A DNA stretch of 64,000 nucleotides from Arthrobacter gengyunqii (GTDB lineage: Bacteria > Actinomycetota > Actinomycetes > Actinomycetales > Micrococcaceae): positions 2,728,001-2,792,000 of the forward strand of contig NZ_CP095461.1 of assembly GCF_023022985.1 (NCBI RefSeq), written 5' to 3'. A program made the position numbers and the translations under genes. Shown here in pieces: positions 29,120 through 38,452 of this stretch. Under the pieces are notes generated by a model, which was given only the letters and a program-made list of their open reading frames with translations, had not been told where the DNA came from and searched no databases. How positions within the stretch are numbered: position 1 is the first letter of the stretch; each line of letters opens with the position of its first letter.

Positions 29120-29160
29120 AACACGTGGGAGACAACTATTTAGAGGAGATTGTGATTAGC

Positions 29161-29409
29161 ATGGATTGGCGGAGCCGCGCAGCGTGTCTGGACAAGGATC
29201 CGGAGCTGTTCTTCCCTGTGGGCAACACCGGCCCGGCTCTTCTTCAGATTGAAGAAGCCAAGAGTGTGTGCCGGCGATGCCCGGTTATGGATACCTGCCT
29301 CCAGTGGGCCATCGAAACCGGCCAGGACGCAGGCGTCTGGGGCGGCATGAGCGAAGACGAGCGCCGCGCGCTGAAGCGCCGTGCCGCACGCGCACGACGC
29401 GCTTCGTAG
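29161..29409 (+). CDS. whiB1: WhiB1-type iron-sulfur transcription factor
   Basis: 82 residues. WhiB proteins hold a [4Fe-4S] cluster that senses nitric oxide or redox state and bind the primary sigma factor. The four ligands are C9, C37, C40 and C46 (CRRCPVMDTC), followed by the G(V/I)WGG turn (GVWGGMSEDERRALKRR) and a basic tail. The match to mycobacterial WhiB1, including MDWR at the start and PELFFPVGN, sets the start at the ATG at 29161; gaggag lies 12 bases upstream, and a GTG at 29152 is the alternative. Gene order whiB1 next to a convergent pdtaS is the same as Rv3219-Rv3220c. Confidence 0.95.
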   Translation: MDWRSRAACLDKDPELFFPVGNTGPALLQIEEAKSVCRRCPVMDTCLQWAIETGQDAGVWGGMSEDERRALKRRAARARRAS

Positions 29410-29461
29410 TTCAGACCGGACACTTGTGATCCAACGGATCTCACTCCGTCCTCCAGACTTC

Positions 29462-29494
29462 AGAAGGGCCGCTGCCACGGGCAGCGGCCCTTCT
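29462..29494. terminator. Terminator between whiB1 and the convergent kinase gene
   Basis: agaagggccgctgc pairs with gcagcggcccttct around a 5-base loop, followed by tgtct on the plus strand and preceded by a run giving U-residues on the minus strand. Likely used in both directions. Confidence 0.9.
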
Positions 29495-29531
29495 TGTCTA
29501 TCTTTCGCGCCCATTTCCGCGTAAAGCCGGG

Positions 29532-31013
29532 TCAGCTCCTGCGGGATTCATTGTCCAGTCCCATTTCAATCCGGACTTCAGTGCCTCCGCCCGGACGCGC
29601 AGACCATTCAATGGTGCCGTCCAGCTCGCTCTGGACCAGAGTGCGCACAATTTGAAGCCCCAGCCCCTCCCGCCGCGGTTCAGGCGGCAGCCCGGCGCCG
29701 TCGTCGGCCACTGTGACCGTAAGGATTTCCTCGGCGTAGGCTCCCCTTTGCCGAGCGGCGCTGAGCCATACCGTGCCCTTGCGGTCCGAGAGTCCGTGCT
29801 CGACGGCGTTGGTTACCAGTTCATTGATCACCAGCGCCAGCGGCGTGGCAAAATCACTGGGCAGCTCTCCGAATGATCCTTCCTTTTCGGTGCTCACCTC
29901 CTGGGTTGGCGAAGCGACTTCTGCGGCGAGCCGGAACTGCCGGTCGATGAGCTCGTCAAAGTTCACGTTCTGCGTCAGTCCCTGGGACAGCGTTTCGTGA
30001 ACCAGCGCAATGGTGGCCACCCGCCGCATGGCCTGTGCCAGCCCCTGCTTCCCCTCTTCGCTTTCCATCCGCCGCGACTGCATCCGCAGCAGGGCCGCCA
30101 CGGTTTGCAGGTTGTTCTTGACGCGGTGGTGAATCTCACGGATGGTGGCGTCCTTGGACACCAGTTCCATTTCCCGGCGGCGCAGCTCGGACACATCCCG
30201 GCACAGCACCAAGGCACCGAAACGTTCCTTCTCGTCACGCAGCGGGATGGCCCGCAGGGAGAGGCTTACTCCACGCGACTCAATCTCGGTGCGCCACGGC
30301 ATGCGGCCGGTCACCACCAGCGGCAGGGTCTCGTCCACCATGCGGCGGTCCTTGAGCAATGCGGTGGTGATTTCGGCCAGGGCACGGCCTTCCAGGCTCT
30401 CCATCTCCCCCAGCCGGCGGAAGGCAGAGACGCCATTGGGTGAGGCATACTGCACAATGCCGTCGGCATCCATCCGGATCAGTCCGTCCCCGACGCGCGG
30501 GGCGCCGCGGCGTGAGCCGGTGGGGGTGGCGAAATCCGGCCAGAGCCCCAGGGTGCCCATCCGCAGCAGGTCATAGGCACACTGCCGATAAGTCAGTTCC
30601 AGGCGCGAAGGCATCCGGGAGGAGGACAAATCCATGTGGCTGGTGACCACGGCAAGGGTTCTGCCGTTGCGGACAAACGGAATGGCCTCCACCCGCATGG
30701 CTGTCTCGGCCGTCCAGTTTGTTTCGGGTGAACGTTCGATGACCTGGCTGGTCCAGGCCTTGTCCACCAGTGGCTGCAGATCGGCACGGATCCGCTCCCC
30801 GACGAAGTCACTGTGGAAGACAGTGTGCGACGTCGAGGGGCGGGCGTGCGCCAAAGCCACGTAGCTGCCGTCTGGAACTGGAAACCAGAGCGCCAAATCG
30901 GAGAACGCCAGGTCGGCGACCAGTTGCCAGTCGCCGACCAGGAGGTGCAGCCATTCCGCGTCCCCCGGCCCAAAGTCGGCATGGTCCTTGATGGGGTCGG
31001 TGAAAATCGCCAC
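29532..31013 (-). CDS. pdtaS: PdtaS-type cytosolic sensor histidine kinase
   Basis: 493 residues, no membrane helices. An N-terminal GAF-like sensor (to about 150) is followed by a PAS domain (RMDADGIVQYASPNGVSAF, around 180-280), then a HisKA_2 phosphoacceptor segment IREIHHRVKNNLQTVAALLR (H295/H296) and a HATPase domain with LALVINELVTNAVEHGL, DDGAGLPPE and GLGLQIVRTLVQ. This is the architecture of M. tuberculosis PdtaS (Rv3220c), whose partner PdtaR is an ANTAR antiterminator acting on RNA; no pdtaR is seen in the window. Starts with GTG at 31013. Confidence 0.93.
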   Translation of the reverse strand: MAIFTDPIKDHADFGPGDAEWLHLLVGDWQLVADLAFSDLALWFPVPDGSYVALAHARPSTSHTVFHSDFVGERIRADLQPLVDKAWTSQVIERSPETNWTAETAMRVEAIPFVRNGRTLAVVTSHMDLSSSRMPSRLELTYRQCAYDLLRMGTLGLWPDFATPTGSRRGAPRVGDGLIRMDADGIVQYASPNGVSAFRRLGEMESLEGRALAEITTALLKDRRMVDETLPLVVTGRMPWRTEIESRGVSLSLRAIPLRDEKERFGALVLCRDVSELRRREMELVSKDATIREIHHRVKNNLQTVAALLRMQSRRMESEEGKQGLAQAMRRVATIALVHETLSQGLTQNVNFDELIDRQFRLAAEVASPTQEVSTEKEGSFGELPSDFATPLALVINELVTNAVEHGLSDRKGTVWLSAARQRGAYAEEILTVTVADDGAGLPPEPRREGLGLQIVRTLVQSELDGTIEWSARPGGGTEVRIEMGLDNESRRS

Positions 31014-31034
31014 GGTCTCGTCTTCTTTTCGTAT

Positions 31035-34000
31035 CTAGCGTCGAACGATGGAGCGCAGCAGTCGCAGGGCAACCGAGAGGGATGCCATGTCTTCGTGCTC
31101 GAGCTTGTTCACATCTTCGAACATGGCACGGGCACGTTCCAAATTGTCGGCATTCTGCTCTTCCCACAATTCGACACGCTTCAGCGGGCTCTCGCCCGCC
31201 TGTGCGCCTGTCGCCGTCAGCGCTGCCACCGTCATGTCAGCCACTGTCGAGTAAAGGTCATCGCGCAGCGCAGCCCGGGCCAGCGCCTGCCAGCGGTCCC
31301 CGCGCGGCAGCTTGGTGATCCGTTCCAGCAGGTCATCAATGCCGAACCGCTCGTAGAGGGCGAAGTACACGCCCGCAACGTTAGCGGCGGGTTCGTCCAC
31401 CCGCTTGGCGGCCAGCAGTGCGACGTCCAGCAGGCCGAAGCTCTCGAACAGTTCGGCCCAGTAGGTGCCCAGCCCTTCCGGAAGCTGCCACTCGCGGGAG
31501 CGTTCAAGGGCAGCTTGGAACCGGTCCCGGTCAGCGCCCTTGAGGTAGTCGAGCAGGTCGGCGCGAAGCGGGCCAATAACCGGCTTGAACGCTTCGATGT
31601 CCTCGTCAATGGAGCTTCCGCGTCCCACATGGTTGACGAACCAGCGCACGGCCCGGTCCAGCAGCCGCCGCATGTCCAAGTGGATGGTGGTCCAGTTTTC
31701 CGTGGGGAAGCTGGCCGGCAGATGGTTCAGCTGGTCCACGACGCCGTCGATCTCGTAGATCTCCCGCAGTGCCGTGAACGCCCGCGCCACCATGGACTCG
31801 GTCGCCGAGGTCTCTTCAATGACGCGGAAGGCAAAGGTAATCCCGCCGATGTTGATGATGTCGTTGGCCACCATGGTGGAGATGATTTCCCGGCGCAGCG
31901 GATGGGTATCCAGCTGGTCGTCGAACCGCTCCACAAGCTGCTTCGGGAAGTACCGGCGCAGCGTGCCGCGGAAGTAGGGGTCATCGGCAAGGTCGGACTT
32001 GGTCAGGGCCTTGGTCAGCTCGATTTTGGCATAGGCCGCCAGCACAGACAGTTCCGGCGAGGTCAGGCCCTCGCCTGCCGCCACCCGGGCACGCAGCTCC
32101 TCATTGGTGGGCAGCGCCTCCAACTCGCGGTTCAGGTCCGCATGCTTCTCCAGCCAGTCCATCAGCCGCTCGAAGCTGGGGCTCCATTCGATGACGTGCT
32201 GCCGGTCATTGAGCAGAAGCATGTTCTGGTCCTTGTTGTCCTGCAGGACCAAGTGCCCAACTTCGTCCGTCATGGAATGCAGGAATTCAGCGCGTTCCGC
32301 CGGGTCCAGCCGTCCGGCTGCAACCATCCGGTCCACGAAGATCTTGATGTTGACCTCGTGGTCCGAGCAGTCGACGCCTGCGGAGTTGTCGATCGCGTCG
32401 GTGTTGAGGATGACTCCGGCACGGGCGGCTTCAATCCGGCCGCGCTGGGTCATGCCCAGGTTTCCGCCTTCGCCGACCACCTTGACCCGCAGGTCGCGGC
32501 CGTCAACGCGGATTGCGTCGTTGGCCTTGTCCCCCACCTCGGTGTTGGTCTCCGTGGAGGCCTTCACATAGGTGCCGATGCCGCCGTTGTAGAGCAGGTC
32601 GGCCGGAGCCTTGAGGATGGCCCGCAGCAGGTCCGGCGGGCTCATTTTGGTGACGGTGTCCGCCAGTCCCAGCACCTCGCGGATCTGGGGGCTCAGAGCA
32701 ATGCTCTTGGACTGACGCGGGAAGACTCCGCCGCCCTCGCTGATCAGCGATGTGTCGTAGTCCGCCCAGGACGAACGGGGCAGTTCAAAGAGCCTGCGGC
32801 GTTCCGCGTGGGACGCAGCCGGGTCCGGATTCGGATCTAGGAAAATGTGGCGGTGGTCAAAGGCCGCCACCAGTTTGGTCTGCTCGGACAGCAGCATGCC
32901 GTTGCCGAAGACGTCGCCGCTCATGTCTCCCACGCCGACGGCGGTGAAAGGCTCGGTCTGGGTGTCCACGCCCAGCTCGCTGAAGTGCCGTTTGACGGAT
33001 TCCCAGGCGCCGCGGGCCGTGATGCCCATGGCCTTGTGGTCATAGCCCACAGAGCCGCCGGAGGCGAAAGCGTCTCCCAGCCAGAAACCGTATTCGGCGG
33101 AAAGTGCGTTGGCGATGTCGGAGAAGGAGGCAGTGCCCTTGTCTGCGGCCACCACGAGGTAGCTGTCGTCGCCGTCATGACGGACGACGCGCTGCGGCGG
33201 AACCACCTGTTCTTCGCCGTCGTCGGACACCACCAGATTGTCGGTGATATCCAGCAGGGCACGGATGAAGGTGCGGTAGCTTTCCTTGCCCTCTTCCATC
33301 CACGCAGCACGGTCAACGGCCGGATCCGGCAGCTGCTTGGCGTAGAAGCCTCCCTTGGCGCCGGTTGGCACGATCACGGCATTCTTCACCGTCTGCGCCT
33401 TGACCAGGCCGAGGATTTCGGTGCGGAAGTCTTCGCGCCGGTCAGACCAGCGCAGGCCGCCGCGGGCAACCTCGCCGAAGCGCAGGTGCACGCCTTCCAC
33501 CCGCGGGGAGTAAACCCAGACCTCATACTTCGGGCGCGGGAACGGAGCGCCTTCGATGGCAGCCGTGTTCAGCTTGAAACTGACGTACGGCTTGTCCTGG
33601 TAGAAGTTGGTGCGCAGGGTGGAGTTGATCAGGTTGGCGATCGTGCGCAGGACCCGGTCCGCGTCCAGCGTGGGAACCTGTTCCAGCCCTGCATCCAGTG
33701 CTGCACGGGCAGCTTCTTCGGCGGCGGTCCTTTCGTCCTCGGTCAGGTCCGGATCAAAGCGTGCCTCAAAGAGCGCAACCAGGGCGCGTGCCACGTCCGG
33801 ATTGCGGCGCAGCGTGCCGGCCACGAATCCGTAGGAATTGGTGTTGCCCAGCTGGCGCATGTACTTGGCGTAGCTGCGCAGGATGACCACCTGACGCCAG
33901 GACAGGCCCTGTTCGAGGATGAGCCGGTCGAAGTAGTCCGACTCGCTGGCCCCGGACATGCCGGCGCGGAAGGCCTCGGCCAGCAGCGAGCCGGTCTTCA

Positions 34001-35882
34001 CCGGGTCCATTCCGGCGGGGTACTTTAGCCCCAGGTCGTACAGGAACAGCGAGGTCCCGTCTCCCCTGCGGATTTCGTAGGGACGTTCGTCGAGCACTTC
34101 CAGTCCCAAATTGTGCAGGGTCGGCAGCAGCTGGGTCAGGGAACGCGGCTCAAGAAGGTACAGCTTGAGCCGTGCATTTTCGCCTCCGGTGACGCCTGTG
34201 CGCTCGGGGACGTACACAAACAGCTCAGGGGCTGAGGCGGGCGCCGCAAGGCGCGCTTCGAAGCGGGCAATGTCTTCCAGCGCGTCTTCGACTTCATAGC
34301 CCACCCGGTAGTTTTCGGGGAAGGCTTCAGCCCAGAGTCCTGCCAGCTTTTCGGCGTCGCGCCGGCCGTACTTTGCCCGGACCACTTCGCTGATGCCTTC
34401 ACTCCAGGAGCGGGCAGCCTTGACCAGCCGCTGCTCCAGCGCAGCAGGGTCAATGTCTTTCATCTCGACGCCGCGCGGCAACCGGATGCGGAAGAAGAGG
34501 CGGGCCAGTGCGGACTCGGTCAGCCTTGCTTCGAAGTCAATGGATTCGGCGCTGAAGCTGGAGCGCAGTTCGTCCTGGATGCGCAGGCGAACCGAGGTGT
34601 TGTACCGGTCCCGCGGCAGGAAGACCAGCGCGGACATGAACCGGCCGTATACGTCAGGGCGGAGGAACAGCCGGGTACGGCGGCGTTCCTGCAGCCGGAG
34701 AATGCTCTGGGCGGTCTCCAGCAGGGTCTCCACATCGATCTGGAAGAGCTCATCCCGCGGGTAGGTCTCCAGGATGGAGAGCAGATCCTTGCCCGAATGC
34801 GAGTCGGCGGGAAAACCTGCCCGGCGCATGACTTCCCGGACCTTGTCCCGGACGATGGGCACGTTGCGCACCGAACCGGTGTAGGCGCCGGTGGAGAAGA
34901 GCCCAATGAACCTGCGCTCACCGTTGACGTTCCCCTGCGCATCGAAACGCTTGACGCCGATGTAGTCCAGGTATGCGGCACGGTGAACGGTGGAGCGCGA
35001 GTTGGCCTTGGTGATCACCAGTGCGCGCTTTTCCCGGGCTTTGGCCCGGCCCGCAGTGGTCAGGTGCTGGACGCGGCGGGCGCCGGGGGCGCGGCTCAGC
35101 AGCCCAAGGCCCTTGTCCTCGCTGACGCGCAGCAGGTCCTCGCCGTCCTCGGTGATGAGGTCATATTCGCGGTAGCCCAGGAAGGTGAAGTTGCCGTTGT
35201 CCAGCCAGGAGAGCAGCTCGCGGGCCTGCTGGAGATCGGGGATGCTGGCGGCGTTCGCGGCGTTTTCCAGGGAGCGGGATACCTCATGGACTTTCGCCCG
35301 CATGGCCGGCCAGTCAGTGACGGCAAGGCGTACGTCCTCCAGCACCTTCCGGAGTCCGTCCAAAAGCTCCGCGCGCTGGGCTTCGTCGGTGACGCGGCCA
35401 ACTTCGATGGCAATCCAGGACTCGACCCGGGTGGTCTCGCCCGAGCTTCCGAGGAGGCTGGAAAGGTTGGGCAGCGCGGCGGTGTCCCCGCTGGAGACGC
35501 CGGCCGCGGAAGGAACCCGGTGCACGGACTGCAGCTCTCCGGTCTCCCGGTCACGGCTGGCCAGGAAAGTCGGATGGACCACGAGCCGGATGGCGGCGTT
35601 GCGGCGCACCACTTCGGCCGTCACGGAATCGACGAGGAACGGCATGTCGTCGGTGACGATGAGGATGATGCTGGCATCAGCCTGATCGAAAATGTCGACG
35701 GACGCATGGCCCTCGGGCCGCACCGCGCCCAGGGCACGGTGGCGTTCCGCCCGTTCATGCAGTGCCGACGGCGGATATCCGTCTGCGTCTTCCCCCGCCA
35801 GGTGTTCGTAGTAGTTCCCTATGAATTCATCCAGGGAATCGTCGGTACCTGGTAGATCCGGAATGCGGGATCCAGACGACAT
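31035..35882 (-). CDS. gdh: NAD-dependent glutamate dehydrogenase, large (about 180 kDa) type
   Basis: 1615 residues, the GDH180 class that oxidises glutamate to 2-oxoglutarate and ammonia. The N-terminal half carries ACT-like and regulatory segments. The catalytic region, around residues 780-1270, has VHLRFGEVARGGLRWSDRRE, KAQTVKNAVIVPTGAKGGFY and the NAD domain with YNGGIGTYVKASTETN and VVGEGGNLGMTQRGRIEAAR. A helical C-terminal domain follows. The ATG at 35882 has ggagg with good spacing. Mycobacterial counterparts (Rv2476c) are controlled by GarA/FHA proteins; nothing in the window shows this. Length is complete with no frame break. Confidence 0.96.
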   Translation of the reverse strand: MSSGSRIPDLPGTDDSLDEFIGNYYEHLAGEDADGYPPSALHERAERHRALGAVRPEGHASVDIFDQADASIILIVTDDMPFLVDSVTAEVVRRNAAIRLVVHPTFLASRDRETGELQSVHRVPSAAGVSSGDTAALPNLSSLLGSSGETTRVESWIAIEVGRVTDEAQRAELLDGLRKVLEDVRLAVTDWPAMRAKVHEVSRSLENAANAASIPDLQQARELLSWLDNGNFTFLGYREYDLITEDGEDLLRVSEDKGLGLLSRAPGARRVQHLTTAGRAKAREKRALVITKANSRSTVHRAAYLDYIGVKRFDAQGNVNGERRFIGLFSTGAYTGSVRNVPIVRDKVREVMRRAGFPADSHSGKDLLSILETYPRDELFQIDVETLLETAQSILRLQERRRTRLFLRPDVYGRFMSALVFLPRDRYNTSVRLRIQDELRSSFSAESIDFEARLTESALARLFFRIRLPRGVEMKDIDPAALEQRLVKAARSWSEGISEVVRAKYGRRDAEKLAGLWAEAFPENYRVGYEVEDALEDIARFEARLAAPASAPELFVYVPERTGVTGGENARLKLYLLEPRSLTQLLPTLHNLGLEVLDERPYEIRRGDGTSLFLYDLGLKYPAGMDPVKTGSLLAEAFRAGMSGASESDYFDRLILEQGLSWRQVVILRSYAKYMRQLGNTNSYGFVAGTLRRNPDVARALVALFEARFDPDLTEDERTAAEEAARAALDAGLEQVPTLDADRVLRTIANLINSTLRTNFYQDKPYVSFKLNTAAIEGAPFPRPKYEVWVYSPRVEGVHLRFGEVARGGLRWSDRREDFRTEILGLVKAQTVKNAVIVPTGAKGGFYAKQLPDPAVDRAAWMEEGKESYRTFIRALLDITDNLVVSDDGEEQVVPPQRVVRHDGDDSYLVVAADKGTASFSDIANALSAEYGFWLGDAFASGGSVGYDHKAMGITARGAWESVKRHFSELGVDTQTEPFTAVGVGDMSGDVFGNGMLLSEQTKLVAAFDHRHIFLDPNPDPAASHAERRRLFELPRSSWADYDTSLISEGGGVFPRQSKSIALSPQIREVLGLADTVTKMSPPDLLRAILKAPADLLYNGGIGTYVKASTETNTEVGDKANDAIRVDGRDLRVKVVGEGGNLGMTQRGRIEAARAGVILNTDAIDNSAGVDCSDHEVNIKIFVDRMVAAGRLDPAERAEFLHSMTDEVGHLVLQDNKDQNMLLLNDRQHVIEWSPSFERLMDWLEKHADLNRELEALPTNEELRARVAAGEGLTSPELSVLAAYAKIELTKALTKSDLADDPYFRGTLRRYFPKQLVERFDDQLDTHPLRREIISTMVANDIINIGGITFAFRVIEETSATESMVARAFTALREIYEIDGVVDQLNHLPASFPTENWTTIHLDMRRLLDRAVRWFVNHVGRGSSIDEDIEAFKPVIGPLRADLLDYLKGADRDRFQAALERSREWQLPEGLGTYWAELFESFGLLDVALLAAKRVDEPAANVAGVYFALYERFGIDDLLERITKLPRGDRWQALARAALRDDLYSTVADMTVAALTATGAQAGESPLKRVELWEEQNADNLERARAMFEDVNKLEHEDMASLSVALRLLRSIVRR

Positions 35883-35967
35883 GTAATACGCCTCCGTTGT
35901 AGCCTTCTTTGCGACCCGCTTCTTTGCGGATGGCTTTACTCGAGCCTATCCCGCAAGAATGAAAAGG

Positions 35968-37347
35968 TCACTTTGCAGCAGTCTGCGCCCGCCTGACCCG
36001 CCGCCGGGTGGAGACCCGCACGTTGGCGAGCGCCGCTATCGCATGCCGCAGCGGCGATGCGGGTGCCGTTTCCAGCAGCGCGGACCCTGCCAGCAGAGCC
36101 GCATCAACTGTGGCGAATTCAGCCGGAAGGAAAGCTGTCACTGGCGTTCCAGGGCCAAAGCGTTCCCAGGCATCACGCAGTTGCCGCTCCGGGGAGCGCC
36201 CGACGGACGAGCTCCGGACCTTGTTCAGCACGACCTTCGGCGCCGACCCGGGAACAGCGGATTCCAGTTCGCCAAGGGCACGGACGAGGCGGGGAACCCC
36301 CACTGAGTCTGCTGAGCCCACGGCAAACACCGTGTCAGCCAGTTCAAGGGCCCGCAGCGTGGCGCCGTTCCTCCGCGGGGCCATGGTGTCGAAGCTGAGC
36401 TCCTCATCTGCCTCCAGGCTGAACCCGCAGTCGATAATGATCAGATCCGCCGCCTTCCGCGCCTGCTCCACCACCAGTCCCAGGGCTGTGGGGCGCAACT
36501 CGATCCAGCGGTCTGAGCGTGTGATTCCCGTGAGCACCAGCAGGCGCTCCCCTTTGATCGACACGCTGAGGGTGCTGCGCAGCAGGGAATCCGTGTCCAG
36601 GAGTCCCTGATCCGCGAGCCGGCACGCTTGGGCCACGCCTGCGGATTCGTCAAGCAGACCGAGATGTGCGGCCACGGAGGATCCATAGGTGTCCGCGTCG
36701 ATCAGGAGCACGGTTTTTCCTGCCGCCGCGGCTTCCGCTGCAAAGTTGACGGCAAGCATCGTCCGGCCCGGAGCCCCTGCCGGGCCCCAGACTGCAATGA
36801 CGGAGCCGTCCGTACGGCTGCCGCCCGAGCCGGTTTCCGACCCGTTTTCCGCCCCACGTCCCGATACGCGCTGCACCGCTGGCCGTTCCCCCGGTGCACC
36901 GCCGGCTTCCCCCAGGCGGCGAAATCCGCCGTCCGCTTCCATTGCCCAACCGTCCAGAGCTGCTGCCGGATCTGCAGTGGAAGCGGATACGGGGCCGGTC
37001 TTCATCCGGTCCACCGCATCGGAGACAAGGTCCGAAAGGACCTCGGGCGCCGAACCCCGCGGAGCGTGGACGATGTTCAATGCGTCAAGGCGGCGCAGGA
37101 CACCCTCCTCGTCAGCCAGCACCAGCAGCGCCACGCCCGAAGCGGCCAACCGTTCTGCCAGTGCCGCGGTGACCTCACCGGCGTCGTCGGCCACTATGGC
37201 TGCGCGCGCTATGCCGCTCTGACACGCGGCAATGAGCTCGGGCATCTCCGCGCACCGGCGCACCACAGTGACCGGCCCATGCAGCCGTTCCAAATCCTGG
37301 ACGAGGTTCCCGACGCCGCTGCCGACGGTCACTACCGGGATATTCAT
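35968..37347 (-). CDS. TadZ/CpaE-like P-loop ATPase with deviant Walker A
   Basis: 459 residues. A receiver-like N-terminal domain (to about 120) and a low-complexity linker are followed by a MinD/ParA-type ATPase from about 180. It has VIAVWGPAGAPGRTMLAVNF, where the usual KGGVGKT reads GPAGAPGRT so that arginine replaces the P-loop lysine, then LLIDADTYGSSVAAHLGLL, LIIIDCGFSLEADEEL and KVVLNKVRSSSVGRSPERQL. TadZ places Tad pilus machinery in the cell. The ATG at 37347 overlaps the cpaB stop as ATGA. The same deviant motif occurs in actinobacterial relatives, so it is probably a family trait rather than damage. Confidence 0.88.
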   Translation of the reverse strand: MNIPVVTVGSGVGNLVQDLERLHGPVTVVRRCAEMPELIAACQSGIARAAIVADDAGEVTAALAERLAASGVALLVLADEEGVLRRLDALNIVHAPRGSAPEVLSDLVSDAVDRMKTGPVSASTADPAAALDGWAMEADGGFRRLGEAGGAPGERPAVQRVSGRGAENGSETGSGGSRTDGSVIAVWGPAGAPGRTMLAVNFAAEAAAAGKTVLLIDADTYGSSVAAHLGLLDESAGVAQACRLADQGLLDTDSLLRSTLSVSIKGERLLVLTGITRSDRWIELRPTALGLVVEQARKAADLIIIDCGFSLEADEELSFDTMAPRRNGATLRALELADTVFAVGSADSVGVPRLVRALGELESAVPGSAPKVVLNKVRSSSVGRSPERQLRDAWERFGPGTPVTAFLPAEFATVDAALLAGSALLETAPASPLRHAIAALANVRVSTRRRVRRAQTAAK

Positions 37348-37991
37348 GCGCCTGCGGCCGGGTTCAGGACCACCGCAATCTTGGCGCCGTTGGACTGGGC
37401 ATTGAGCAGCGTGGCCAGGTCCCCGTCCTCCACCAGGACCATGAGTTGCGTGGCCCGGTTGGCTCCCAGCACGGATTCGTCGATCGTCAGCTCGGATATC
37501 TCGGCTGCCGTCAGGATCTGCTTCGGTTCTTTGAATCCATTGCGCTCATCCGGCATGGACATCCACACATCAACCCGCGAGCCGGCCTCGGTTTCGGCCG
37601 GCAGCGGATCATCGACGCGAAGGCCAACCGGCTTCCTGTCCAGCTCATCCGCCTTTCCCAGGTCCGCCCGGGAAAGCAGTTCGCCTTTCCTCAGCAGGGA
37701 CGAAGCCACTGCGTTTTCGGGAATGCCCTCCGACGCCGGCAGGTAGGTCTCAGAAACATCGCCGAGGCGCACCTGCACCACGGCGAAGTCCTCGGCTGCG
37801 ACCAGCGTTCCCAGCGGAATTGCCTCGTCGACAGCGAAAACCTCGGTGGTTTGGTCCGCTGAACCGACGAGCGCGACGACCCCTGCGGTGGAGGCGAGCA
37901 CCAACAGAATTCCCAGCAGGAGACGAGGGTCCTTCCACGACGGTTTTTTTAGACGCGGCGCGGACGCCTGCATGCTTGTTGCGAGACTCAT
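37344..37991 (-). CDS. CpaB/RcpC-like Flp pilus assembly protein (SAF domain)
   Basis: About 215 residues from the ATG at 37991 (gggggaag just upstream; an in-frame ATG at 38009 is possible). One N-terminal membrane helix (LLLGILLVLASTAGVVALVG) is followed by a SAF domain with FAVDEAIPLGTLVAAEDFAV and ENAVASSLLRKGELLSRADL, then an extracytoplasmic part ending LNAQSNGAKIAVVLNPAAGA. CpaB proteins are periplasmic or wall-facing parts of Tad systems. First gene of a two-gene operon with the TadZ-like ATPase, about 29 kb away from tadABC. Confidence 0.87.
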   Translation of the reverse strand: MSLATSMQASAPRLKKPSWKDPRLLLGILLVLASTAGVVALVGSADQTTEVFAVDEAIPLGTLVAAEDFAVVQVRLGDVSETYLPASEGIPENAVASSLLRKGELLSRADLGKADELDRKPVGLRVDDPLPAETEAGSRVDVWMSMPDERNGFKEPKQILTAAEISELTIDESVLGANRATQLMVLVEDGDLATLLNAQSNGAKIAVVLNPAAGA

Positions 37992-38200
37992 TCTTCCCCC
38001 TGGTGGCACCGGAATCCGGAACTGCAGGGCTCCGGATTGGCAATCGCTGTCATTGTTGACTACAAATCCGTGGAAGGAAACGGTGTTTTTTCAAAAACTT
38101 CAAAGTGTGGATAACCCGCCCGGCACAGCGCTTGAAATGGGAGACTGATTGCGACAGTCTGGCTGATGGGTACGCGCCCAAGTGATACAGAGGTGGAAAC

Positions 38201-38431
38201 GTGGAAAAGAGGTTCCTGACTCTGGCTGATGTCGGTGAGGTGCTAAACATATCCTCGTCACAGACGTACGCCTTGGTGCGTTCCGGGGAGCTGCCGGCCA
38301 TCCAGATCGGAGGCCGCGGCCAGTGGCGGGTGGAAGCCCGCATATTGGAGGAGTTCATAGCCGACGCATACCGCCGCTCGGCCTCCGGCCTGCGTGAGGA
38401 AGCATCTCCGGATGAGGTTGCCAAGCACTAG
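38201..38431 (+). CDS. Small excisionase-like HTH DNA-binding protein
   Basis: 76 residues from the GTG at 38201, preceded by gaggtgg. MerR-like winged helix of the excisionase/BldC family: FLTLADVGEVLNISSSQTYA, LVRSGELPAIQIGGRGQWRV and EARILEEFIADAY. Such proteins act as small transcription regulators in actinobacteria. No phage or integrase gene is near, so a recombination role is unlikely. It is divergent from cpaB, with about 200 bp between, and might act on that promoter. Confidence 0.87.
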   Translation: MEKRFLTLADVGEVLNISSSQTYALVRSGELPAIQIGGRGQWRVEARILEEFIADAYRRSASGLREEASPDEVAKH

Positions 38432-38452
38432 CCGGGCGAAATCGTTCGCTTC

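Noticed and set aside
31035..35855. Several plus-strand frames of 200-670 codons opposite the glutamate dehydrogenase gene
   Set aside because: Codon shadow of a certain 1615-residue protein; no family resemblance.
38201..38431. Excisionase of a mobile element
   Set aside because: The fold fits, but no integrase, attachment site or other phage gene is near; a small regulator is more likely.
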